The notes: generated by a model from the letters alone, not told the origin. Positions 36,684 to 43,827 are shown, counted from the stretch's first letter. The stretch: 64,000 nucleotides of DNA from Lacinutrix venerupis (GCF_003663945.1 NZ_RCCH01000006.1:62001-126000), one strand, 5' to 3'. Numbers and translations are program-made.

Positions 36684-37262
36684 TTGACTGAAACCAAATT
36701 TATAGAAGCGCTAAAGAGCAAAAGCGAGCAGGCGTAAAGTAAGCTTTTAGATGACTACTAGCAAAAGGTATATGCTACTTGTATCTCTTTTGTGCCAAAT
36801 ACAGAGGATGCCGAAGATATTGCGCAAGAGGTTTTTGTTGAAGTATTTAATGCTATACATAAATTTAAAGGGCAGTCTAAACTATCTACCTGGATTTATA
36901 AAGTAACTACTAATAAATGTTTAGAATTTATACGTAAAAAAAACACTAAAAAGCGTTTTGCTTTTTTATAGTCTATAACAGGAAATGCAATTCCTGTTGA
37001 TATGACAAACTATTTTACAGAGATGAATCATCCTGGAATAGTTTTAGAAAACAAAGAAACTAGCAAGGTGTTATTTGCTGCTATAAACCAATTGCCAGAT
37101 GCACAGCGTATTGTTTTTACGTTGCATAAAATAGATGGTAAAAGTTATAATGAAATAAGTGAAATTGTAGATAAAAGTTTATCGTCTGTAGAGTCTTTAA
37201 TGTTTAGGTCTAAAAAAAACTTACAGAAGGTATTAGAAAATTTTTATGAAAATAATAGATAG
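36684..37262 (+). pseudogene. Decayed ECF sigma factor gene with three in-frame stops
   Basis: One reading frame from TTG 36684 to the stop at 37260-37262 encodes a complete ECF sigma factor of about 190 residues, interrupted by TAA (36735-36737), TAG (36759-36761) and TAG (36969-36971). Region 2 (NTEDAEDIAQEVFVEVFNAI, GQSKLSTWIYKVTTNKC) and region 4 (QLPDAQRIVFTLHKIDGKSY, SLSSVESLMFRSKKNLQKVL) are otherwise well preserved, with no frameshift. At least the second and third stops fit C-to-T changes from glutamine codons (CAG). Neighbouring genes use TAG as a normal stop, so read-through by recoding is unlikely. The part after the last stop (ATG 37002) could still give an isolated region 4 fragment. 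Confidence 0.88.
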
Positions 37263-37264
37263 CG

Positions 37265-37291
37265 CAAGTTTTTTTACGCTTGTGCATCTAA
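37265..37291 (+). promoter_or_regulatory. ECF-type promoter motif, site 2 (before the decayed anti-sigma-like gene)
   Basis: CAAGTT (37265-37270), 14 nt, CATCTAA (37285-37291), ending 13 nt before the next ATG. It begins within 3 nt of the sigma stop. An independent promoter for the downstream pair would allow separate expression of regulator and sigma. Confidence 0.75.
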
Positions 37292-37304
37292 AAAAATATA
37301 GATT

Positions 37305-37625
37305 ATGAAAACAAATATGAATATAGAAGAAAAGGTAACAAAGACTTTAGAAGTATTTGATACAATTGACACTGTAAAAGCACCACCTTTTTTTAAGGAT
37401 AAAACCATGCAGCTTTTATTTGCTGAAAAAGAAGAAAAAGTTACACCATTATTTTGGAGCTAGTTTACACCACAATTACAATTAGCTACCTTAGTATGTG
37501 TTGTATTGGTTAATTTTTATGCCATTAAAGAAATAAATAATTCTGAATACGAATCATCAATTTCAAGTTTTGCTTCAGATTATGGAATTGCAAGAGAACA
37601 AGAATCATCAATTTTCAATTTTTAA
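37305..37625 (+). pseudogene. Decayed one-TM anti-sigma-like gene with an in-frame TAG
   Basis: From ATG 37305 the frame runs to TAA 37623-37625 and would give 106 residues, but TAG at 37461-37463 stops it after residue 52. The change fits TGG to TAG (WS-stop-FTPQLQLA, where the stop replaces a likely tryptophan). The N-terminal half is charged and cytoplasmic-looking; just after the stop comes a single membrane helix (QLQLATLVCVVLVNFYAI), then a short periplasmic tail. The topology matches CnrY-type anti-sigma factors. Truncation removes the anchor, so any product would be soluble. I do not recognise its family by sequence. Confidence 0.75.
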
Positions 37626-37652
37626 AAAATAAAAAAAAACACAGTTTTATAT

Positions 37653-38114
37653 GTGCTGCTTATTGTATTAATAATAATGAATGGTTTTTTTCTATTCAAT
37701 TACTTAGGTAGGCCGCAGCATAAAGGAGTAAAAGAGTCAAGTGCTTTTATTGTAAAAGAATTAAATTTTAATGCTTCTCAACTAGAAAAATTTAAACAAC
37801 TAGAAGAAAATCATCATTTTACAATGCAAAAAAATGGAGATGATATTAAAGTAAATAAAGACAAATTATTCAAAAAAATTACAGCACCTACAATAGATAG
37901 AAATAAAGTAGATAGTTTAATAATTGAAATTTCTAAAGCAGATTTATTAAAAGAAAAAGAACTTTTTAATAAGCTTCGAGGCATTTATGAGATTTGTGAC
38001 GAAAATCAAAAAAAACGATTTAGTGCTATTTTAAAAAAAGCGAGACGTTTTAATGGTAATGGACCCGAAAGATCAAGAAGACCCGAAAGATCAAGTAGGC
38101 CAGAAAGACCTTAA
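37653..38114 (+). CDS. Periplasmic heavy-metal-sensor-like protein (Spy/CnrX type), ATG start apparently lost
   Basis: This protein of up to 153 residues has an N-terminal membrane anchor (VLLIVLIIMNGFFLFNYL), then a helical hairpin domain (about 25-135) with ELNFNASQLEKFKQLEENHH and KKITAPTIDRNKVDSLIIEIS, as in Spy/CpxP/ZraP/CnrX-like periplasmic proteins. An Arg-Pro-rich tail (PERSRRPERSSRPERP) ends it. The natural start seems to have been at 37629, where the codon is now ATA: it is followed by KKNTVLYVLLIV and lies 3 nt after the preceding stop. Translation might use GTG 37653 or ATG 37677. It may sense metal or misfolded protein for the neighbouring sigma. Confidence 0.72.
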   Translation: MLLIVLIIMNGFFLFNYLGRPQHKGVKESSAFIVKELNFNASQLEKFKQLEENHHFTMQKNGDDIKVNKDKLFKKITAPTIDRNKVDSLIIEISKADLLKEKELFNKLRGIYEICDENQKKRFSAILKKARRFNGNGPERSRRPERSSRPERP

Positions 38115-38135
38115 AAATGAATAATCGTATTTACA

Positions 38136-38167
38136 AAAAGACCTTAACTAATTAAGGTCTTTTTTTT
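38136..38167 (+). terminator. Terminator after the metal-sensor-like gene
   Basis: The 10-bp stem AAAGACCTTA / TAAGGTCTTT with a 6-nt loop is followed by T8. It separates the sigma module from the EF-hand gene. Confidence 0.88.
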
Positions 38168-38192
38168 GTGTTTTATTTAACAAAATAAAACA

Positions 38193-38219
38193 CAAGTTAT
38201 TTTCAATTACATCATCTAA
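38193..38219 (+). promoter_or_regulatory. ECF-type promoter motif, site 3 (before the EF-hand gene)
   Basis: CAAGTT (38193-38198), 14 nt, CATCTAA (38213-38219), 34 nt before the EF-hand ATG. It lies after a terminator, so the EF-hand gene is a separate transcript sharing the control. Confidence 0.77.
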
Positions 38220-38253
38220 ACTTATATAACAAAACAATTATAAAGAATAGATT

Positions 38254-38538
38254 ATGAATAATAGCACATTTAAAAAAACAATATTAACGTTTGGAATAGC
38301 AGTATTAGTTTTAAATAGTTCATTTGGTCAATCTGAAAAAAGAGAACAAAAAACGCCGCCAACATTTAGTGAGTTATTAAAAGAACTAGATAAGGATGAA
38401 GATGGCTTACTTTCTAAAACAGAAGTTAAAGGTCCATTGAAAGAAGGTTTTTCTGAAATTGATACAGATGAAGATAGTTTTATTTCTGAAGAAGAATTAA
38501 AAAAAGTACCAAAGCCTAAAAGAAGAAAAAGAGATTAG
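38254..38538 (+). CDS. Small secreted EF-hand protein
   Basis: This 94-residue protein has a signal peptide (about 1-24, ending SSFGQS) and a pair of calcium-binding loops: DKDEDGLLSKTE (about 49-60) and DTDEDSFISEEE (about 70-81). Both have acidic residues at positions 1, 3, 5 and 12, so calcium binding is plausible. The C-terminus is basic (KPKRRKRD). It should act in the periplasm or outside the cell as a calcium or metal buffer or sensor. It is monocistronic between a terminator upstream and a wobble-rich terminator downstream, under promoter site 3. Confidence 0.88.
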   Translation: MNNSTFKKTILTFGIAVLVLNSSFGQSEKREQKTPPTFSELLKELDKDEDGLLSKTEVKGPLKEGFSEIDTDEDSFISEEELKKVPKPKRRKRD

Positions 38539-38564
38539 AATAGTATTTTGGTTGGTTAGTAGTT

Positions 38565-38600
38565 AAAAGCTTTGTGATGTAAAAGTCATGAGGCTTTTTT
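38565..38600 (+). terminator. Wobble-rich terminator after the EF-hand gene
   Basis: AAGCTTTGTGATG pairs with GTCATGAGGCTT over 12 positions, four of them G-U, and runs into T6. A closely similar hairpin closes the SCO gene unit (40804-40837). Confidence 0.7.
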
Positions 38601-38672
38601 CAAGTTTCAAACTTTAAAAACGCAAGTATTTATAAAAAAAACCACCAAAACATAATTAATTTAAAAAAAGCG

Positions 38673-38699
38673 CAAGTTTATTTTTTATTAGGCATCTAA
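38673..38699 (+). promoter_or_regulatory. ECF-type promoter motif, site 4 (before the YHYH/MORN/SCO genes)
   Basis: CAAGTT (38673-38678), 14 nt, CATCTAA (38693-38699), 28 nt before the YHYH ATG. Sites 1, 2 and 4 also share CGCAAGTTT at the -35 side and all four have CATCTAAA-like A-rich ends. Confidence 0.78.
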
Positions 38700-38727
38700 A
38701 GAGATAAACACATTAAAAATATAAAAA

Positions 38728-39486
38728 ATGAAAAACCTATTTAAACTAATATTATTAATGGTAGCGGTGTTTACATTAAGTATCGCTTGTACTTCAAATG
38801 ATGATGCTGCAAGCACAACAACTGTTACAGAAGACGAAGTTGTAACAGAGCTTCATGCAGCATACTCGGCTTTTAATACAGATGCTACAACAATTTATAT
38901 AGACAATACGGGAACAAATGTTGTAATAGAAACTACAGGTTTACCAGATCACCAAACCGTTTATTGGGGAGAAGGACATCCGCTTTACATAGAAGAGCCA
39001 GATGTACAAGTAACACCTAGTATAATGTCTAGTAACAATAATGCTGTAACTATCACAGTAGATGCTACACCAAATTTAACAGGAAATACTGTATCTACAA
39101 CATTTAATACTATTGGTATAGCAGTTAGTGGCGCTTCAATTTTTAATGATCAAGAAGGTGGCGGACCTTTAGACCAAGCAGCAGCAAGTTTAGATTATAC
39201 AGGTGCACATATTGGGCCAGGTGTCTATCACTATCATTTAGAGCCCAAAGCTTTTTCTAATGATGATGATGCCTTAGTAGGTGTACTATTAGATGGTGTT
39301 TTCCTTTACGGAAGAAAATGTAGTGCTACAGGTTCTTACCCAGAAGATTTAGATGTTTCAGGCGGACATACATCTATAACACAATATACAGATGGAGAAG
39401 AAGAATACCACTATCATATAATAAACGAAGTATATTCTAATACAGGATCTTACTTAGCATTCGCAGGACCTTACCAAGGATATTAA
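38728..39486 (+). CDS. YHYH domain-containing lipoprotein
   Basis: This 252-residue protein has a lipoprotein signal peptide (MKNLFKLILLMVAVFTLSIAC) and then an extracytoplasmic domain with two copies of the naming motif: GVYHYHLEPKAF (about 170-180) and EEYHYHIINEVY (about 230-240), plus GVLLDGVFLYGRKCS. The histidine-rich motifs could bind metal, for which the YHYH family is a candidate, but its function is not settled. It is the first gene of a run with a MORN-type lipoprotein (4 nt after) and a SCO protein (overlapping that), under promoter site 4. Confidence 0.92.
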   Translation: MKNLFKLILLMVAVFTLSIACTSNDDAASTTTVTEDEVVTELHAAYSAFNTDATTIYIDNTGTNVVIETTGLPDHQTVYWGEGHPLYIEEPDVQVTPSIMSSNNNAVTITVDATPNLTGNTVSTTFNTIGIAVSGASIFNDQEGGGPLDQAAASLDYTGAHIGPGVYHYHLEPKAFSNDDDALVGVLLDGVFLYGRKCSATGSYPEDLDVSGGHTSITQYTDGEEEYHYHIINEVYSNTGSYLAFAGPYQGY

Positions 39487-39490
39487 AGTA

Positions 39491-40111
39491 ATGAAAACAT
39501 TTTTTACAGTTATACTTGTTCTGTCTTTTTTGAGTTGTAAGCAATCAACAGAAAACAATTTTTCTGAAGAAAATAATACAATTAAAAGTGAAAATATTAT
39601 AACAATTAAAGATGTTGAAGTTCTTAAATCAGAATTAATTTTAAACCAACTACAAGGCGTTTGGTATTATAAAGAAGAACCTTACAATGGCTACTCTTTA
39701 AAGTATCACGAAAATAATACTATAAAAGAAAAGCTTGGTTTCTATAGCGGAAAACGTCAAGGTATTGCTCAAACATGGTCAGAGCATGGAGTACTTCGTA
39801 TAGAGTCTTATTACAACCAAAACAAGTTGGTTGGTGTTTATAAAAGTTTTTGGGAAAATGGTAACCTAGCCTTAGAAGTTAATTATGTAAACGGAAAAAA
39901 GCAAGGAGAAGAAAAACAATGGTATTCTAACGGAAAACTATCAAAATTAAGGTTGTTAAAAGACGGTAAAGAAAACGGCATTCAAAAAGCTTGGTTACCA
40001 ACAGGACAACTTTATGTTAATTATGAAGCAAAAAACGGTAGAACCTTTGGTTTAATGCGAGCAAACTCATGTTATAAATTAGAAAATGAAAAAGTTATTA
40101 TTTCAAAATAG
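39491..40111 (+). CDS. MORN/YwqK-type repeat lipoprotein
   Basis: This 206-residue protein has a lipoprotein signal peptide (MKTFFTVILVLSFLSC) and a repeat region (about 70-190) of MORN_2-like units: GKRQGIAQTWSEHGVLRIESYY, GVYKSFWENGNLALEVNYVNGKKQGEEKQWYSNGKLSK and GIQKAWLPTGQLYVNY. Such repeats form beta hairpin stacks for protein or lipid contact. The name YwqK-family antitoxin is often applied but toxin-antitoxin activity is not supported here. It ends 26 nt inside the SCO gene, so the two are translationally coupled. Confidence 0.85.
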   Translation: MKTFFTVILVLSFLSCKQSTENNFSEENNTIKSENIITIKDVEVLKSELILNQLQGVWYYKEEPYNGYSLKYHENNTIKEKLGFYSGKRQGIAQTWSEHGVLRIESYYNQNKLVGVYKSFWENGNLALEVNYVNGKKQGEEKQWYSNGKLSKLRLLKDGKENGIQKAWLPTGQLYVNYEAKNGRTFGLMRANSCYKLENEKVIISK

Positions 40112-40781
40112 TCTGCTATTACTTTTACTAAGTTTAACCTTATTAGTAATAGGTTGTAAAAAAACTGTAAAAAAGGAAATTAGTAAAGCCGAAGAAACCA
40201 GTAGAGTAGCGTATTTACCATATTATAACGAAGCATCTTTTACACCAAAATGGTTGACGCCAGAAACAGAAGAAGAGCAAATTTTTCATAAAATACCAGA
40301 CTTTTCATTAACAAACCAATTGGGAGAAGAAGTGTCTCAAAAAACGTTTGAAAATAAAATTTATATAACCGATTTCTTTTTTGCTAGCTGTCCTGGTATT
40401 TGCCCGCAAATGACGGGAAACATGTTTCAATTACAAGAAGCATTTTTAAACGATGATGAGGTGTTATTTTTATCTCATACCGTAACACCAACAAAAGATT
40501 CTGTTCCCGTTTTAAAAAATTATGCCCAAAAACATGGTGTAATAGATAATAAATGGCATTTAGTAACAGGAGATAAACAAGTTATTTATAATCTTGGTAG
40601 AGCTCAATATTTTATAGAAAACGATTTAGGAGCACCTAAAACCATGGACGATTTTTTGCACACAGAGAATTTTTTGTTAATAGACAAGAATAAACATATA
40701 AGAGGTATTTATAATGGTTTAAATAGAGCCTCAATGGCACAATTAATAGTAGATGTTAAAGCCTTGAAGAAACAAGGTTAA
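40086..40781 (+). CDS. SCO1/SenC family copper chaperone-like lipoprotein
   Basis: This 231-residue protein has a lipoprotein signal peptide (about 1-24, LLLLLLSLTLLVIGC) and a thioredoxin fold with the SCO copper motif CPGIC (in FFASCPGICPQMTGN, about residue 105) and the histidine ligand in FLHTENFLLIDK (about 195). SCO proteins deliver copper to the CuA site of cytochrome oxidase or act in periplasmic thiol redox. Its ATG lies inside the preceding gene in another frame; this start is needed for the signal peptide, so the 26-nt overlap is real. No oxidase genes are nearby. It is followed by a good terminator. Confidence 0.94.
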   Translation: MKKLLFQNSLLLLLLSLTLLVIGCKKTVKKEISKAEETSRVAYLPYYNEASFTPKWLTPETEEEQIFHKIPDFSLTNQLGEEVSQKTFENKIYITDFFFASCPGICPQMTGNMFQLQEAFLNDDEVLFLSHTVTPTKDSVPVLKNYAQKHGVIDNKWHLVTGDKQVIYNLGRAQYFIENDLGAPKTMDDFLHTENFLLIDKNKHIRGIYNGLNRASMAQLIVDVKALKKQG

Positions 40782-40803
40782 ATTAGTTTTTTGATTGATT
40801 GGT

Positions 40804-40837
40804 AAAAAGCTTTGCGATTATGTCGTAAAGCTTTTTT
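40804..40837 (+). terminator. Terminator after the SCO gene
   Basis: AAAAAGCTTTGCGA (40804-40817) pairs with TCGTAAAGCTTTTT (40823-40836), one G-U pair, then a T run. Its stem resembles that of the hairpin at 38565-38600. Confidence 0.85.
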
Positions 40838-40863
40838 ACATTTATAGAAATTTACAATTAAAT

Positions 40864-41955
40864 ATGAAAAAACTAATCACCATAATTTGTATTGCTTTAG
40901 CTATTGTTTCTTGTAAAAAAGATACAGAAAAAAAAGATATTGATGTTGAAGAAGAAATAACAGAACCAAGAGCGTTTAAAGAAGTTGAAATAGGTATGTT
41001 ATTGAGAGATTCTATTTTAAATGTAAGAGCTATAGAAATCCTTGAGAAGGATGAAATGTTATATGGAAATGCTAGCGGTGGTCATGGTAGTTATAGTTAT
41101 GACTCAGATAGAAATAGTTATTGGATAACACCACCTTATAACATTAATATAGATTCACTCAAATTCAATTTTAGAGCAGTATCAAGTACAGATAATACAG
41201 CGTTTTTCCTTTCAATAGGTTCGCCAGCTTACCTCGTTAAACAAGGTGCTTCAGGTAAAAAAATAGTTTATCAAGAAAATCATGAAAAAGCATTCTACGA
41301 TTCTATCGATTTTTGGAACAACCAAGAAGGTATTGCAATTGGTGATCCCACAGAAAATTGTATGAGTATAATAATTACTCGCGATGGAGGAGAAACATGG
41401 AACAAGCTATCTTGCGACGTGTTACCAAAAACAAAAGAAGGTGAAGCAGCTTTTGCAGCAAGCGATACAAATATTGCTATAGTTGGAGATAATACATGGG
41501 TAGCCACAGGCGGAAAGGCAAGTAGAATATTATTTTCTCCAGATAAAGGTAAAACTTGGGAGGTTTTCGAGACTCCAATTGTGCAAGGTAAAGAAACTAC
41601 AGGTATTTACTCGCTAGATTTTTATGATGATAAAAATGGTTTTGCTATTGGTGGAGACTACACAAAAGCAGGAGATAGCACAGCAAATAAAATAAGAACA
41701 CAAGATGGAGGAAAAACATGGCAATTAGTTGCGCAAAATCAAAGTCCAGGTTACAGAAGTTGTGTGCAATATATTCCTGGTCGAGATGCAAAAGAGTTAG
41801 TTGCTGTTGGTTTTAAAGGTATAGATTATTCTAACAATGCTGGCGAAAGCTGGACGCATTTAAGCGATGAAGGTTTTTATACTTTACGTTTTATAAATGA
41901 TAGTGTTGCTTATGCTGGAGGAAGCAAAAGGATTGCAAAATTAACTTTTAGATAA
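40864..41955 (+). CDS. BNR-repeat (YCF48-like) lipoprotein
   Basis: This 363-residue protein starts at ATG 40864, giving the lipoprotein signal MKKLITIICIALAIVSC; an earlier in-frame ATG at 40795 is spurious and lies in the terminator. BNR/Asp-box repeats run through the mature part: TRDGGETWNKLSCDV, SPDKGKTWEVFE, TQDGGKTWQLVAQN and NNAGESWTHLSDEGFY, in a beta-propeller like the photosystem II assembly factor YCF48 group. No catalytic residues are seen; it may bind proteins or sugars. Whether it shares the ECF control of the upstream genes is unclear because a terminator intervenes. Confidence 0.88.
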   Translation: MKKLITIICIALAIVSCKKDTEKKDIDVEEEITEPRAFKEVEIGMLLRDSILNVRAIEILEKDEMLYGNASGGHGSYSYDSDRNSYWITPPYNINIDSLKFNFRAVSSTDNTAFFLSIGSPAYLVKQGASGKKIVYQENHEKAFYDSIDFWNNQEGIAIGDPTENCMSIIITRDGGETWNKLSCDVLPKTKEGEAAFAASDTNIAIVGDNTWVATGGKASRILFSPDKGKTWEVFETPIVQGKETTGIYSLDFYDDKNGFAIGGDYTKAGDSTANKIRTQDGGKTWQLVAQNQSPGYRSCVQYIPGRDAKELVAVGFKGIDYSNNAGESWTHLSDEGFYTLRFINDSVAYAGGSKRIAKLTFR

Positions 41956-41957
41956 TA

Positions 41958-41987
41958 AAAAAGGCAGCTTAATTAGCTGCCTTTTTT
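41958..41987 (+). terminator. Bidirectional terminator between convergent genes
   Basis: The stem AAAAGGCAGCT / AGCTGCCTTTT is flanked by A6 and T6 and serves both the BNR lipoprotein gene and the convergent Spy-like gene. Confidence 0.88.
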
Positions 41988-41988
41988 A

Positions 41989-42435
41989 TTATTTTTTAGA
42001 TTTATCTGCTTGATGTCTCTGTCTGTATTCTTGAATCATTTTCTTTTTAAAAGAATGATCGGCTTGCATTAATGCAATTATTTTTTTTGCTGGTAGAATA
42101 TTAAGTAAATCGGTTATAAATTTTGAATGTAATTCTTGTTTTTTATTCTCAATTTCAACCATTTCTAAAAGAAGGGCTTTAGCTTCAGTCTCAGATAAAT
42201 TTTCTACTTTCTTATCTTTTCGTCTTTTCGAAGATTGTTCTCTTAATTTATTTTCTGCTTCTTCCTTTGTGTTATAAACTGGCCAAAAAGCTTGCGCTTC
42301 TTTTGCAGATAAATCCATTTGCTCTGTAATATGTGCTATTTTTAAAGCTTTAATTTTTTCTCTGTCAAGTTTTTGTGCATAACTACTTATGGATAGTAGT
42401 AAAGCAAAAACCGGTATTAATATTATTTTTTTCAT
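41989..42435 (-). CDS. Spy/CpxP-like periplasmic protein of an ECF sigma operon
   Basis: This 148-residue protein has a signal peptide (about 1-20, LLLSISSYAQ) and an all-helical, highly charged mature part: LKIAHITEQMDLSAKEAQAFWPVY and LEMVEIENKKQELHSKFITDLLNILPAKKIIALMQ, typical of the Spy/CpxP/LTXXQ group, which bind unfolded protein or metal. It is the third gene of the sigma/one-TM/Spy-like operon and probably the periplasmic sensor. The same three-part layout is seen in the decayed module at 36684-38114. Confidence 0.83.
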   Translation of the reverse strand: MKKIILIPVFALLLSISSYAQKLDREKIKALKIAHITEQMDLSAKEAQAFWPVYNTKEEAENKLREQSSKRRKDKKVENLSETEAKALLLEMVEIENKKQELHSKFITDLLNILPAKKIIALMQADHSFKKKMIQEYRQRHQADKSKK

Positions 42436-42449
42436 TATTTTTATTTTTT

Positions 42450-42926
42450 TTATTCTGAATATAAGTCGTTAAAATCTATATTTTCTATATAGTTATCTAG
42501 AGCTTCGTCACTTAAAGAGTAATCTATAAATTGATTTTCGCTTAACTCGTTATCTTGAAATAAATATGTTAAATCACCAATTTCGGTTTCATTTAAAATA
42601 TAATTATCTACTGTTGTTGTATCTAAATCATCAAAAGATAGTGGTGAATTATCAAACACATTTAAACTAAAAAATAGAACTATAGCTGCAGCAATACTTG
42701 AAACTAATAGCATATTTTTTTTACTAAAAATAGAAATAACTTTTGTTTCTTTTTCAATAGGAACACTAAAGTTATCTAAGTAGCCTTCTGGAGCTTTAAA
42801 TCCAGAATCGATTACTAAGTTTTTAAGTTTAGCTTCGGTTAAAATTGAATTTTCAAACTCTTCAAAATAATTTTGAGGGACTTTAAATCCAGTTTTTTTT
42901 ACGTTATTTAAATTTTCATTTTTCAT
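42450..42926 (-). CDS. One-TM anti-sigma-like protein
   Basis: This protein of about 158 residues (start ATG 42926; an ATG 12 nt earlier is possible) has a cytoplasmic N-terminus with two related motifs, GFKVPQNYFEEF and GFKAPEGYLDNF, one membrane helix (about 85-105, MLLVSSIAAAIVLFFSLNVF) and a short acidic periplasmic tail. Proteins of this type are encoded after ECF sigma genes in flavobacteria and are taken to be anti-sigma factors. It begins 65 nt after the sigma gene and ends 14 nt before the Spy-like gene. The assignment rests on context and topology. Confidence 0.75.
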   Translation of the reverse strand: MKNENLNNVKKTGFKVPQNYFEEFENSILTEAKLKNLVIDSGFKAPEGYLDNFSVPIEKETKVISIFSKKNMLLVSSIAAAIVLFFSLNVFDNSPLSFDDLDTTTVDNYILNETEIGDLTYLFQDNELSENQFIDYSLSDEALDNYIENIDFNDLYSE

Positions 42927-42990
42927 GTTTCTTTCCAAATATGGAAACTCTTTTGTTTCTATTAATAAGACTCTATATTTATTAAATAGT

Positions 42991-43533
42991 TTAATTGTTT
43001 TTTAAATAGGCTTCAATTTTCTTTGCTGCTATATGGTAAGAAGCTTTTAAAGCGCCTTCACTTGTTTCTAAAATTTGAGACATTTCATTATATTTTAATT
43101 CTTGAAAATATTTCATATTAAAAACTAATTGTTGTTTTTCTGGTAATGTTGCAATTGCTTTTTGAAGTTTTAGCTGGATGGCGTCTCCTTCAAAATATAC
43201 ATCAGATTCCAAATTGTTTAATGCTAAATTTTGTGCCTCTTCATTTGTAATCTGTAATAGTTTTGCGTTTTTGTTTATTAGTGTAATAGCTTCGTTTATT
43301 GCTATTCTATATAACCAAGAATAAAGTTTGCTTTCTCCCTTAAATTTCTCGATATTTTTATAAACCTTTATAAATGTATTTTGCAATACATCGTCTGCAT
43401 CGTCGTGCGATTTTACAATATTTCTAATATGCCAGTATAATCGCTCTTTATATTGCGCAACAAGTACTCTAAATGCAGCATCTTTGTTGCCTTTAGATTG
43501 TAATTGAGATATGAGTTCTAGTTCTTCTGTCAC
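42991..43533 (-). CDS. ECF RNA polymerase sigma factor (intact)
   Basis: This 180-residue sigma has region 2 (about 18-88: AAFRVLVAQYKERLYWHIRNI, HDDADDVLQNTFIKVYKN, KLYSWLYRIAINEAI) and region 4 (about 120-175: LPEKQQLVFNMKYFQELKYNEMSQ, TSEGALKASYHIAAKKIEAYL). It starts with GTG (43531-43533), as an in-frame stop lies directly before. The operon continues with a one-TM protein and a Spy-like periplasmic protein. I do not find the CAAGTT-N14-CATCTAA motif upstream of this operon, so it probably recognises a different promoter, or is not autoregulated. Confidence 0.94.
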   Translation of the reverse strand: MTEELELISQLQSKGNKDAAFRVLVAQYKERLYWHIRNIVKSHDDADDVLQNTFIKVYKNIEKFKGESKLYSWLYRIAINEAITLINKNAKLLQITNEEAQNLALNNLESDVYFEGDAIQLKLQKAIATLPEKQQLVFNMKYFQELKYNEMSQILETSEGALKASYHIAAKKIEAYLKNN

Positions 43534-43780
43534 TTAAGCTATTTTCTTTTAGACTGCAGAATTTTAATTTGGTTTAAATATAATTTGATTTTTTTTTTAA
43601 AGAAAGACATGTTATTTAACAGCTTTCTGTTTAATCTGATTTTTAACTAAAAACACGATTAAAAGATGTTTTTTATCGATTAAAAGACAAAATATTTGTT
43701 TTCTAACATTTTTTAAATTATGTTTACATTAGAAAATAATACTTATGTTTTAGAGCCCCAATTCTATACATAAACAAAAA

Positions 43781-43808
43781 AAAGGATAAACATTTGTTTA
43801 TCCTTTTT
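43781..43808 (-). terminator. Terminator after the ABC exporter gene
   Basis: The stem AAAGGATAAAC / GTTTATCCTTT with a 5-nt loop is flanked by A and T runs, 20 nt past the exporter stop. The 43534-43780 stretch beyond it is AT-rich and I see no gene in it. Confidence 0.87.
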
Positions 43809-43827
43809 AATTTTATAATAATAGTAA

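Noticed and set aside
36684-37625. Stop-codon recoding (TAG/TAA read as an amino acid) in the sigma module
   Set aside because: Other genes in the window, such as the LytTR regulator and the MORN lipoprotein, end normally with TAG, and TAA ends most others. One frame contains both TAA and TAG, so a general reassignment does not fit. Point-mutation decay is simpler.
38136-38167. Inverted repeats at 38136, 41958, 43781, 50698, 59611 and 60733 as possible mobile-element ends
   Set aside because: Each has a T run right after the stem and lies directly after a gene, so they are rho-independent terminators.
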